From Candidatus Atribacteria bacterium (GTDB lineage Bacteria > Atribacterota > Phoenicimicrobiia > Phoenicimicrobiales > Stramentimicrobiaceae), in NCBI GenBank assembly GCA_018402425.1, contig JAGYIZ010000013.1, positions 1 to 51,526 of the forward strand: a stretch of 51,526 nt of DNA, given 5' to 3'. The notes under the pieces were generated by a model, which saw nothing but the letters and a program-made list of their open reading frames with translations, was not told where the DNA came from and made no database searches. Shown piece after piece: positions 38,971-48,145 of the stretch (the stretch's first letter is position 1; the number at the start of each line of letters is the position of its first letter). The position numbers and the translations under genes were made by a program.

Positions 38971-39225
38971 AAAAAATCCCGCAACCTCTTTTTAAAATAT
39001 ATAAAAAGAGGGGCGAGATAAATTTCCCGTGGTACCACCCTGATTGGAAAAATGAAAGACTATTCATCTTTCCCGCTTGTTGGTTTTTAAAAGGTAACTA
39101 ACCTATTCAAAAAACTATATTGAGTTTCTCTTTTGGGTAAAAGACAGTCAAGGTAATTTCAGCCTGGATACCTTTCTCTGAATGACTGACTATACTTACT
39201 TTCCTCTTAGTTTAGTTATTTAATT
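38971..39225 (-). ncRNA. T-box leader of the amino-acid transporter operon
   Basis: On the minus strand the T-box word GGGTGGTACCACGGG lies near 39026-39040, followed by a terminator: TCTCGCCCCTCTTTTT and AAAAAGAGGTTGCGGGA with a T-run (39018 down to 38971). Upstream, GGAAAGATGAA/TTCATTTTTCC forms a stem III-like hairpin. Stem I is short: CAGTCA/TGACTG with an AAGTAAGTA left side. The specifier is in UCUUUUACCC (about 39135-39144); UUU, ACC, CUU or UCU are all possible and I cannot fix the amino acid. The leader ends about 58 bases before the first permease gene. Confidence 0.85.
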
Positions 39226-39231
39226 GATATA

Positions 39232-39260
39232 ATATTAAAGGCTGACAAATTTTTTGTCAA
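39232..39260 (-). promoter_or_regulatory. Sigma-A-type promoter of the T-box operon
   Basis: TTGACA (39255-39260) and TAATAT (39232-39237) lie 17 bases apart on the minus strand, directly upstream of the T-box leader. Confidence 0.75.
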
Positions 39261-39435
39261 GCAATTTACCAATAGGATATGTTAAAATAAAATAGGATTC
39301 TATCGAGAATGATATTTTTTCGAATATTCATAATTAATAATTTAGTAATAGTTGTTGCTAAATTAGTTATATCTTTTGTTGATTGAAAATATATTAGATA
39401 GAAGAGAATTTTTTATTACGAAGAAGGAGTAAAAA

Positions 39436-40308
39436 ATGAAAAAGCCAATACAAAGAGTTGCAGCAATCCATGACTTATCCGGATTTGGCCGGGTTTCCCT
39501 GGCAGTAGTCATTCCAATCCTCTCCACCCTGGGCATCCAGGTGTGTTCATTGCCTACAGCAGTACTTTCCACACATACCGGCGGTTTTAAAAATTTTAAA
39601 TTCATTGACCTGACCGAGCATATGAGAGAATATATCGCTCATTGGAAGGAGATTGGCATTGATTTTGATTGTATTTATAGCGGGTTTTTGGGGTCAGCAA
39701 AACAGATAGAAATTATTTCTGATTTTATCGATGATTTTGCCAAAGAGGATACCCTGGTAGTGGTTGATCCTGTTATGGGCGATGGTGGAAAATTATATCC
39801 CTCTATGAACCAAAACATGGTTAGTGAAATGCGTAAATATATTAAAAAAGCTGATTTGATAACACCAAACTATACAGAAGTACTTTTTTTGCTGGATGAA
39901 CCAATAAATCAAGAAGTAAATGATGATCTTATAAAATCATATATAAAACATTTGGTGGATATGGGACCAAAAACAGTCATTATCACCAGTGTTCCAACAA
40001 AGGATACCAAGAGCATCACCAGTGTCATTGCTTATAACCGTGATGATGGTCGATTTTGGAAGGTTAAATGTGACTACATCCCTGTTTATTTTCCCGGCAC
40101 CGGAGATGTGTTTACCAGTGTTATTGTCGGCAGTCTGTTACAGGGAGATAGCCTGCCCATTGCCCTGGACCGTGCTGTCCAGTTTATTACTGCTGCTATT
40201 CGGGCAAGTTACGGTCACAAATATCCTCAGAGAAATGGTATTATGCTGGAACGAGTATTGGGAAATCTGACTTTACCGGTTATGATAAGCAGTTATGAAT
40301 TGCTTTGA
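39436..40308 (+). CDS. Pyridoxal/pyridoxamine kinase
   Basis: This ribokinase-superfamily kinase phosphorylates pyridoxal or pyridoxamine to supply PLP. Characteristic segments are VAAIHDLSGFGRVSLAVVIP at the N-terminus, DPVMGDGGKLYPS in the middle, and the PGTGDVFTSV loop holding the catalytic Asp and anion hole. Length (290) is normal. It lies divergent from the PLP-dependent operon, although no shared regulator is seen. A GAAGGAG precedes the ATG. Confidence 0.92.
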   Translation: MKKPIQRVAAIHDLSGFGRVSLAVVIPILSTLGIQVCSLPTAVLSTHTGGFKNFKFIDLTEHMREYIAHWKEIGIDFDCIYSGFLGSAKQIEIISDFIDDFAKEDTLVVVDPVMGDGGKLYPSMNQNMVSEMRKYIKKADLITPNYTEVLFLLDEPINQEVNDDLIKSYIKHLVDMGPKTVIITSVPTKDTKSITSVIAYNRDDGRFWKVKCDYIPVYFPGTGDVFTSVIVGSLLQGDSLPIALDRAVQFITAAIRASYGHKYPQRNGIMLERVLGNLTLPVMISSYELL

Positions 40309-40331
40309 TTATTGATAGATGGTAAAAATTG

Positions 40332-41099
40332 CTAATGGATATATTTCCACTTTGTGGCAATCTCTGAAGATAACCGTTGGTTTTTTTTATCCCATATTGC
40401 ATCATAAATAAGTAGTTTTTCATTCTTTTTGAAGGGAAAGGTTTTCTGTTTTATCATTACTTCTCCAGGATACTTTATTTCATGATGATAGAGAACCTGA
40501 AGCTGGTTTAATTTATATTGAAGCTTTATTTCCTCGGGTTTTACATTAAGGATCCAGTCGATATATTTAGAGTTATGAACATGATCCAAAATGTCAATAT
40601 CATTTTTTTGAATGATAAAATTATTTGTTGTATTTTTGCTGGCAGTTTTTTTTAAAATGGCAGAATCTAAAATTGATTGTTCACATGCCTTTTCCGGCTT
40701 AATTATTTCTTGCTTCGAAAATACTGGAAATATTTTTGCCGGTTTTTTCTTGTTGATATTATAAAAAATCCACTGGGATGATGCCTTTGCAATAATATGA
40801 TTATGCTTATTTTTGATTATAAATTCCCGGTAGGCAAAACATCTTTTGGTCTGCGAAATCCAGGTATCGATATTAATCTGCTCTCTTAATAAGGGTAGTT
40901 CATTGATTTCAATATTCCAGTAGAGCAATATCCAGGAATACCCTTGTTCAAATAAAGACTTTAATGGGTAACCAAATGATTTGGAATGATTGCCTGCAGT
41001 CTCATTAAGGTAATCAATTAGCCTAACCAGACCTAACCGCTGATTATGCTGAATATCCTGGGGATGTATTTCATATTTTTCCTGGAAAATTTGCTTCAT
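40332..41099 (-). CDS. Acyl-ACP thioesterase family protein
   Basis: This double-hotdog protein of 255 residues hydrolyses acyl-ACP to free fatty acids. The first hotdog has the RLIDYLNETAGNHSKSFGYP segment and WILLYWNIEI; the second has DILDHVHNSKYIDW, in which Asn and His belong to the active-site region of FatA/FatB-like enzymes. It is monocistronic. It converges with the pyridoxal kinase gene. Confidence 0.85.
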   Translation of the reverse strand: MKQIFQEKYEIHPQDIQHNQRLGLVRLIDYLNETAGNHSKSFGYPLKSLFEQGYSWILLYWNIEINELPLLREQINIDTWISQTKRCFAYREFIIKNKHNHIIAKASSQWIFYNINKKKPAKIFPVFSKQEIIKPEKACEQSILDSAILKKTASKNTTNNFIIQKNDIDILDHVHNSKYIDWILNVKPEEIKLQYKLNQLQVLYHHEIKYPGEVMIKQKTFPFKKNEKLLIYDAIWDKKNQRLSSEIATKWKYIH

Positions 41100-41170
41100 T
41101 TTGTAACATACTGATTTCTATTGGAATATCGCTTATTATAATACAAAAAAATGGTATGGAAAGCAAAAGG

Positions 41171-42130
41171 TTAAAAATCTGCAATCATTTTCTTTAACTC
41201 AGGCATCTTTTTTGTTGCCTCATCTTCTCCCACTTGTATAATTTGAACCCTTTCTTTTTCTCCCATTAGAAATGAAACTTCACCTATATAACTTGGTTCA
41301 AGAATAATATCAGCACCTTCTAAAGAAAGCCTGGTTAAATCTTCTATCATTATCTCTATACTTCGGTCAGCAATAGAAATGATATTATAAGGCTCTTTTT
41401 TTTCTTCCTTAACACCCTGCAGGGTTACGGCAATGACTATATCGGCACCCATTTCGCGAACCACATCAACCGGGACTGGATCTTTCAGCCCTCCGTCAAC
41501 TAATATCTTGTCTTCAAATTCAAATGGAGAGAATATTCCGGGGATCGAAATAGAAGCAGCTACCCCATTAGACACTTTCCCATTCTCCATAATAATTTTT
41601 TCTCCGGTGATTAAATCTGTCGCTACTGCTTTAAAAGGTATTTTCAAATCGTATTCAAAATGTGCCCAGTTGGAGATACGGTCAAATTCATCCCTTATAC
41701 CAATTGTAGAAATAAGACCTCTGGGCAAACGTGGGCTTGCTATTAATTTCGGGATATTAATTGAAAAGCCTAAGACGTTCCTATCTTTTGTTTCTTTCAA
41801 TTCAAAGGAAATACTTTTAAAGGTAACGTATCCCATGAAATCTTGTTCTAAAACAATTTTTTCAATCTCATCTATATCAAAACCCAGGGCATACAAGGCA
41901 CCAATCAAGCTTCCCACACTGGTCCCGGCAATAAAATCTATTTCAATTTCTTCTTTTTCCAGGATTTTTAATACCCCAACATGCGCATAACCCCTTGCTC
42001 CTCCGGAACCCAAAGCCAGTCCGATTTTAGGTTTGGCATCAGCAATTGCTATCCCGGAAAAAAGTGAAACACATATTATTATTATGATAAATTTATAAAT
42101 AGAATTATTCTTATTCTTCATGTTCTTCAT
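41171..42130 (-). CDS. Patatin-like phospholipase, exported
   Basis: Patatin-family serine hydrolase of 319 residues of the RssA/NTE type. Hydrophobic signal or anchor at 13-31. The oxyanion loop GSGGARGYAH at 41-50, the catalytic GTSVG with S71, and the DGG dyad with D212 are intact. Phospholipase A or lysophospholipase activity at the envelope is expected. It is last of the ordinary genes before the island. Confidence 0.9.
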   Translation of the reverse strand: MKNMKNKNNSIYKFIIIIICVSLFSGIAIADAKPKIGLALGSGGARGYAHVGVLKILEKEEIEIDFIAGTSVGSLIGALYALGFDIDEIEKIVLEQDFMGYVTFKSISFELKETKDRNVLGFSINIPKLIASPRLPRGLISTIGIRDEFDRISNWAHFEYDLKIPFKAVATDLITGEKIIMENGKVSNGVAASISIPGIFSPFEFEDKILVDGGLKDPVPVDVVREMGADIVIAVTLQGVKEEKKEPYNIISIADRSIEIMIEDLTRLSLEGADIILEPSYIGEVSFLMGEKERVQIIQVGEDEATKKMPELKKMIADF

Positions 42131-42180
42131 GCTAACATTATAGAGGATTGCTCATACCCGTGCAAGTTATAAAATAGTAT

Positions 42181-42234
42181 CGAGTGTATAGTATCGTGTA
42201 TGTAGTGAAAGAAAAATAAAAAACGAGAACCGAG
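42181..42234 (+). repeat. Direct repeat (left copy)
   Basis: TGTAGTGAAAGAAAAATAAA and following bases recur, with a few changes, at 42668-42701. The two copies bracket 430 bases that carry three other dispersed-repeat types and no gene. Confidence 0.6.
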
Positions 42235-42368
42235 TAAAATCTTGTTAATTAATTAGTTTCTTAGTTTATTGGTTAATTAGTTCAAATAAACACAAGCTTG
42301 CGTGTTTCCCTCCGTTGTTGTGTAGATACCCCTTTCGCTCTGTTGTTGCGAGGATTTTCCCCTTTTTT

Positions 42369-42408
42369 GTCATTGCGAATCTTGCTTTGCAAGATGAAGC
42401 AATCTCAT
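42369..42408 (+). repeat. Dispersed repeat, GTCATTGCGA...AAGCAATCTCAT type
   Basis: ATTGC/GCAAT and AATCTTGC/GCAAGAT nest into one hairpin (42371-42402). The wording ATTGCGA..GAAGCAATCTC is that of an intergenic repeat I know from several unrelated genomes. Confidence 0.7.
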
Positions 42409-42455
42409 TCAATTATACTAAAAGATTTTATTGATAGATTTTTAAATTTGTCTTG

Positions 42456-42488
42456 GACTCGATACCCGATACTCGCGACTCGATACTA
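42456..42488 (+). repeat. Short tandem CGATAC-type repeat
   Basis: The unit ACTCGATAC occurs in slightly varied tandem form. It also appears imperfectly near 42181 as CGAGTGTATAGTATCG. Confidence 0.6.
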
Positions 42489-42547
42489 TTTTCCGGAGGA
42501 AAGACACATTATTAATTATTATTATAAAATTATCCTTCTTTATACTT

Positions 42548-42612
42548 CCTCTCCCTCTGGAGAATAATCGAAAATTTCTCCCCTAGGAGGGAGAGGGTCA
42601 GGTGAGGGGGAG
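42548..42612 (+). repeat. Dispersed hairpin repeat, CCTCTCCCTC type
   Basis: CCTCTCCCTC (42548-42557) pairs with GAGGGAGAGG (42587-42596) and GGTGAGGGGGAGA follows. This is the common CCCTCTCC/GGAGAGGG intergenic repeat form. Confidence 0.65.
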
Positions 42613-42667
42613 AAAACAATAGAGTAGTATCAGTTATAAAATAAAATTTTATTTATTTTTTATTATA

Positions 42668-42701
42668 TGTAGTAAAAGAAAATTAAAAAATAGAAACCGA
42701 A
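42668..42701 (+). repeat. Direct repeat (right copy)
   Basis: Matches 42201-42234 closely. It runs into the start of the COG2865 pseudogene remnant. Confidence 0.55.
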
Positions 42702-43212
42702 ATCCAGATTAAAATTTATGATGACAAAGTATGGATATGGAATCCCGGGAAATTACCATCTGAATTAAAAAAATTGATGACCCTGAAAAAGACCACTCAT
42801 CTTATCCTCTAGAAACTTTGATAGATAATGTATTTTATCTTCCGGTTATTAGAAAGATGGGGTTCAGGTACTAAAGAATAGTTGATCTATGCAAAGAACA
42901 GGGTTTGCCAGAACCTGAATATAAAGAAGAACAGGGCGGATTCAGTGTCTGGTTTTTTAAGGATATTTATACAGAAGAAATTCTACAAAGAATGGGATTA
43001 AATGAAAGACAAATTAAGGCTGTCCTATATGTAAAGAAAAAAGGAAAGATTACTAATAGGGAGTATCAGCAAATATGCTCAGTTAAAAAAGACAAACAAC
43101 AGATGACTTAAAACAACTCGAAAATATGAAAATATTTGAACGTATTAAACAACAGGTAAGGGAACTACTATGTTTAAAAGGGGCACCAAAGGGGCATAAG
43201 CTCCAAAGTTAA
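42699..43212 (+). pseudogene. Remnant of COG2865-type ATP-binding/AlbA_2 protein
   Basis: The C-terminal part of a transcriptional-regulator-like ATP-binding protein survives. IKIYDDKVWIWNPGKLP is first. After a frameshift comes DHSSYPLETLIDNVFYLPVI, then an in-frame TAA. Next is CKEQGLPEPEYKEEQGGFSV with GLNERQIKAVLYVKKKGKIT, then a frameshift near 43105 and DDLKQLENMKIFERI. At least two shifts and one stop are present and the N-terminal domain is absent. Confidence 0.8.
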
Positions 43213-43237
43213 TGAATAATAAAATGGAGAAATTCTA

Positions 43238-46200
43238 TTGATAACGATTTTTTTACAGGATATTTTAGATGATATAAGCTCAACACATTTACCATATACC
43301 TGGAATTCTTTTGATCCAAAGATATTATCAAACAAAATTGAGCTCTGGGATTTTCAGAGCAAAAAAGCCATAGTAAATGCTTTAAAAGTGTTATGGAAAT
43401 ATTATGAGGGATTTTTATGATTTTCAAACTAGAAGAAAGTAGAAATTAATTTAGAAAGAAAAAGAAAATTATATCAATGGTATAAAGATAACGGATTAAA
43501 TGAAAAGTTGGATATCAAATTAGACAGGCGAAGTAGAAAACTTAATGAACTGCTTCCTGATTTTTTAAACAAGAAGATGGAAAAATATCTTACCTGGAAT
43601 TATATAAATCGGATGTGTTTTTGGATGGCAACAGGAAGTAAGAAAACAATAGTACTTATTAAACTCATTCAAATTTTAAAGATTCTATGGAGAGAAAAGA
43701 AATCCCTGAGTATGATATTTTGTTCCTAACTCATAGAGATGATTTGTTAGAACAATTTAAAAAGATGGTTGATGAAGTTAATTTAGCAAATGTAAACAAA
43801 ATTGATTTAAGGGAACTGAAAGAATACCCTGAAGTGAAAAGACAAAGACTATTAACTGGAGCACCTGTTTTTTATTATCGCTCTGATAATATCAATGATG
43901 AGCAGAAAGAAAGAATTATTGATTTTCATAATTATGATAATAGTGGCAAGTGGTTTGTCTTTTTGGATGAGGCGCATAAAGGGGATAAAGAAGATTCCAA
44001 GCGACAACATATTTATTCAATTTTAGCCAGGAATGGTTTCCTGTTTAATTTTTCTGCTACCTTTATTGATCAAAGAGATATTATTACTTCTGCTTTTGAA
44101 TTTAATTTAGCTTCTTTTATCCAGGCTGGTTATGGTAAGCATATAAGTGTTTTACAACAGGAAATAAGGGCATTCAGAAAGGATGAAGATTATAGTGATG
44201 AAGAAAAACAAAAGATTGTTTTAAAATCTCTGATTGTGCTTACTTACCTGAAGAAATATTATGAGAAAATTAAAAATATCAATATCGAAGAGCATCTTTA
44301 CCACAATCCCTTGCTTCTAACATTGGTCAATTCTATTAATACTGTAGAAGCAGACTTGAAAATCTTTTTTAGAGAACTGGAAAGGATTGGAAAAGGAGAC
44401 ATCGAAGCTGATACATTTAACCAAAGTATAGAGGAGCTCTGGGAAGAACTAAAGAAGGAGCCTGAGTTTGTTTTTGAAGATAATAAAGGAATAAAAATTG
44501 ATGAAAAATGTTTTAAGAATATAGCCATTGAAGATGTTATTAAATATATTTTTAATTCTGATAGTCCTGGTAAAATAGAAGTTTCTTTTAGGCCATCAGA
44601 TAAAAAACAGGTTGCTTTTAAATTAGCCACTTCTGATAGACATTTTGCTCTCAGTAAAACAGGAGATATGCCCAGTTGGTTAAGGGAAGAATTAGATAGA
44701 TTTAATGTTAACCATCAATTTGAGGAAGAGGGATTTTTTGAAAGGATAAACAAGGACGATTCACCCATTAATATTTTAATGGGTTCCCGTGCTTTTTATG
44801 AAGGTTGGGATTCAAATAGGCCTAATGTGATTAATTTTATAAATATTGGGACTGGTATAGTTGCAAAAAAATTTATACTCCAATCAGTAGGGAGAGGTAT
44901 AAGGATTGAACCGGTTGCTAATAAAAGGAGAAGATTAAAAGAATTATACAACGATAAAGATATAGATATTAAACTATTTAAGGAACTCAAAGATGTTGTA
45001 ACTCCACTAGAAACACTATTTATTTTTGGAACAAATAGAAGCGCATTGCTAACAGTGATAAATGAACTTAAGCAGGAAAGTAAAGAAAAAGGAGAGCAAC
45101 TTTCATTTTTTGTTAATAAATCAATAGAAAAGCAAAATCTTTTGATTCCAACTTATAAACCAGCAGACCAATCTATTATGAAAACTAGTAAACAAGCTAA
45201 ATTTGAGGTTTGCGGAAGTGATATCAAGTTTTTGCAAAACTATGTTGACTATATTGATGATGATAAAATTTTCCTTATGAATTATAATACAACTCCTGAG
45301 AAAATAAAGGTTTTACGAAATACCTTTTGATGATGTGGAAAAGTATTATAAAAGAGGTGAAGAGGCAAAAGATTTAAAAATATTGATATTTTTGTTCAAA
45401 GAATATTTGATTATTTTGATGTTATACCAGAAGAATTAAAAGAATTTAAACATTTGGATGACGAGATAAAACATTTTAAGAATATCAAAGTGCATTTAGA
45501 AGATTTAAAGGAATTACAGCAGAAAATTAATAAGGTCAAAGATTATCCTGAAAGACAGAAAAAGATAAAGGAAGCATTGGCTAAATTAAACGGAGATACA
45601 CGTCAAATGTTTGAAAATATGCTAATGAAAGAAGCTACAGAGACCTATGAGCATAAGCATAAGAAAATCAAACTAAAATATATTGCTAATCACTATTATG
45701 TTCCGTTAATACTAAGCGATGAAGAGAAAATTGATTATATGACCCACATCATAAAAACCCCCAGTGAAGTGAAATTTATCAATGATTTGGAAACTTATCT
45801 GAATAAGGATGATAACTATTTTAAAAAGTTTAATTGGTGGGCTTTTTGTAAAATAGACGAGAGTTTAGATGAGATAAATATCCCTTATTATAATCCTGAT
45901 GGTAACAAGATAAGTAAATTTAAACCTGATTTTATTTTTTGGTTCAAAAAAGATAATAATTATTCTATTGTTTTTATTGACCCAAAAGGTATTAAGCATT
46001 CTGATTATATGTATAAAATTGATGGCTGTAAAATGATTTTTGAAGAAAATAAGGGTAAAATTAAGGAATTTAAGTATCAAGATTTTACCTGTAAGGTATA
46101 CACATTTTTACGAACAGATGATGTTAACAGGGTTTCAGAAGGTGGCTATAAAGAATATTGGTTTGATAGTATTGGAAAGGTATTAGAAAGAATACTGTAA
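43238..46200 (+). pseudogene. Type III-like restriction helicase (DEAD/DEAH), multiply frameshifted
   Basis: One gene of roughly 985 codons is spread over several frames. It starts LQDILDDISSTHLPYTWNSF. After compensating shifts near 43410-43440 comes KLYQWYKDNGLNEKLDIKLD and the Walker A region MATGSKKT, where GSGKT is expected. A shift near 43690 leads to an open frame of 547 residues with LTHRDDLLEQF, DEAH (FVFLDEAHKG), and motif VI VGRGIRIEP. Further shifts at about 45320 and 45380 lead to the last part, 45454-46200, with a FKPDFIFWFKK and FIDPKGIK nuclease-like segment. No Mod methyltransferase is in the window. Confidence 0.85.
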
Positions 46201-46236
46201 AAAATCTTGAAATTATAGAAATCAGAGAAAAAATAT

Positions 46237-46800
46237 ATGAGTCCAGAAAAAATTTATAATATATGTAAATACGGTTTACTTATATCTGGAATTTTGACAA
46301 CAATTTTTTTGTTTGGTCTTAGGCATTATGGAAATGTAGTATCTGGGTTGAAAAGTTATCAACAAAATAAAGAACTGAAAGAAGAAATAGTGAAAGAAAT
46401 TAAAAATGCTTTTATTAAAGGATCGCCAGAACTTGTTAATAAAATCGCGGAAAATCAAGAATGGAATTTTGAACAAGGAACTTTTGAATATATTTTAAGA
46501 GAAGATATCCTATTTAAAAATAAGAGAATAAGTCTGACTGTAAGTTCTATAGATAAATCAAAAATACTTAAAATTTACAAAGATGAACATGATTTCATCA
46601 AAGTTATTTATCAAGCTCCCGAAATAGGAAGTATTACTAGGGGGACCCAGATTAAAGAAGATGATATAGGCAATTTAGCTGGTAAAAAGGGAGTGTATAT
46701 AGCGTTTACTTGGAATTTAAATGAACAAAAAACAATTTTGTATATTAATGCAGAAGAAAGAGATGATTTGTATAATCCTTCTTCTAATAAGAATAAATAA
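46237..46800 (+). CDS. Unknown single-pass membrane protein
   Basis: A 187-residue protein I do not recognise. Residues 10-30 form a membrane helix (YGLLISGILTTIFLFGL), residues 40-60 are a likely amphipathic or coiled-coil stretch (KELKEEIVKEIKNAF), and the rest is predicted beta-rich. It starts 37 bases after the broken restriction helicase gene on the same strand and is intact. It is an island gene, possibly of a defence or phage-related module. Confidence 0.6.
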   Translation: MSPEKIYNICKYGLLISGILTTIFLFGLRHYGNVVSGLKSYQQNKELKEEIVKEIKNAFIKGSPELVNKIAENQEWNFEQGTFEYILREDILFKNKRISLTVSSIDKSKILKIYKDEHDFIKVIYQAPEIGSITRGTQIKEDDIGNLAGKKGVYIAFTWNLNEQKTILYINAEERDDLYNPSSNKNK

Positions 46801-46814
46801 AAGAGAATAAAGAC

Positions 46815-46991
46815 GTATATAATTAAAAGATTTCACCCCAGTTACCTTGATAATAGAATAATCTGATCAATCAGGATAGTCAAATAACTTTCTTTATGCC
46901 AGAATAAGAATATATGGCCAGAGGAACATTTGTGGCTTATAGGGTTTGTCCAGGACAAATACTTTGTCTGAGGTGACTCGGCCTGAACTGC
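46815..46991 (+). repeat. Island repeat, copy A (structured-RNA-like)
   Basis: About 177 bases, followed by 56 bases to the AbiEi-like gene. The part from CCCCA (46836) to GAACTGC (46991) aligns over 156 bases without gaps to copy C, with most bases identical. Hairpins: ATCTGAT/ATCAGGAT at 46861-46877, and GGCCA/TGGC around 46916-46936. Confidence 0.85.
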
Positions 46992-47047
46992 TATTGACAT
47001 AGGTTTCATTCTATTATATAATTTCAGCAAACGCTGAAACAATATAT

Positions 47048-48145
47048 ATGAGTGAAACAATGATTTCAGAAAAAGAAATAATTAACAAACTAAAACCAAT
47101 TGTACAAAATTTATTTGAATCTACAGGCTTAATAAGAGTAAACAATATAAGTTTAGATGTTAGCAATATATTACCTGATAAAGAGATTCAAGCTGATATG
47201 GTTGCATTGGTAAAAATTCCCAAAAGTAAAGTTAATTATACTATTATCTTTGAAGTAAAGGCTGCTGGTCAGCCACGTTATGCCAGAATGGCGGTAAACC
47301 AAATTAAAAGTCTTATCAATAATAGAAAAAATTGTTACGGGGTATTTGCTGCTACTTTTATTTCTGAAGAGTCAAAACAAATTTGTCGAGAAAACAATAT
47401 CGGTTTCATAGATATGGCAGGGAACTGCTTGTTTAAATTTGACAATATATATATAAGCATTGAAGGACGTCTAAACCCTTATCCAAACACCAGGCCATTA
47501 AAGACTATTTTCTCTGATAAATCTACTCGCGCATTAAGGGTGCTTTTGTGTAATCCTAAAAAAGAATGGTATGTTCAGGAACTGGCAAAAGAGTCAAATA
47601 TAAGCATCGGACAGACTTCTAATATTAAAAGAAAACTATTGGAATTAGAGTTTATTGAAGAAGTGAAATATGAGAAAAGGCCTAAGATAAAGCTATCAAA
47701 TCCTGAATCATTATTAATAGAGTGGTCAAAAAATTACAGTTATCAAAAAAATAAGGTAAAAAATTTTTATTCATTAGACAATGTAGAGATATTAGAGAAA
47801 AAATTAGCTGAATATTTTAAGAAAAAAAATATAACCTATGGCTTTACTCTTACTTCAGGGGCATCAAGAATTGCTCCATTTTTAAGATATAAAAGAATTT
47901 TCACTTATGTAAAAAATGAAATCGAAAGCATAGCAAAAGATCTAAATTTAAAGGAAGTATCTACCGGGGCCAATGTTTCTTTATTAGAGCCTTATGATGA
48001 GGGCGTATTTTATAAGTTGCAGGATATTAATGATACCAGGATTGTATCTGATGTACAGCTATATCTTGATCTACAAAGCTATAAGGAGCGAGGAGAAGAA
48101 GCGGCAAGATTGCTTCTTGATCAGAAATTGAGGAAACAGTGGTAA
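47048..48145 (+). CDS. AbiEi-like antitoxin with N-terminal PD-(D/E)XK-like domain
   Basis: The 365-residue protein has three parts. Residues 10-140 form a restriction-endonuclease-like fold: D50, then FEVKA with E69 and K71, then Q85 in AVNQIKS, followed by IGFIDMAGNC. A winged-helix DNA-binding region lies at about 150-215 (QELAKESNISIGQTSNIKRK). The C-terminal half, 220-365, resembles AbiEi-family antitoxins of type IV toxin-antitoxin systems. It overlaps the next gene by 7 bases, with GTG inside its last codons. The structure suggests an autoregulating antitoxin that may also cut or bind DNA. Confidence 0.6.
   Translation: MSETMISEKEIINKLKPIVQNLFESTGLIRVNNISLDVSNILPDKEIQADMVALVKIPKSKVNYTIIFEVKAAGQPRYARMAVNQIKSLINNRKNCYGVFAATFISEESKQICRENNIGFIDMAGNCLFKFDNIYISIEGRLNPYPNTRPLKTIFSDKSTRALRVLLCNPKKEWYVQELAKESNISIGQTSNIKRKLLELEFIEEVKYEKRPKIKLSNPESLLIEWSKNYSYQKNKVKNFYSLDNVEILEKKLAEYFKKKNITYGFTLTSGASRIAPFLRYKRIFTYVKNEIESIAKDLNLKEVSTGANVSLLEPYDEGVFYKLQDINDTRIVSDVQLYLDLQSYKERGEEAARLLLDQKLRKQW

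Noticed and set aside
42456-42488. Small CRISPR-like array of CGATAC units
   Set aside because: The units are under ten bases with no spacers of constant length and no cas genes are in the window.
43238-46200. Three separate genes (43238, 43687, 45454) as independent proteins
   Set aside because: Peptides from the successive frames join into one continuous restriction helicase; separate starts have no ribosome binding sites.
46815-46991. Retron-type ncRNA
   Set aside because: No reverse transcriptase gene is near any of the three copies.
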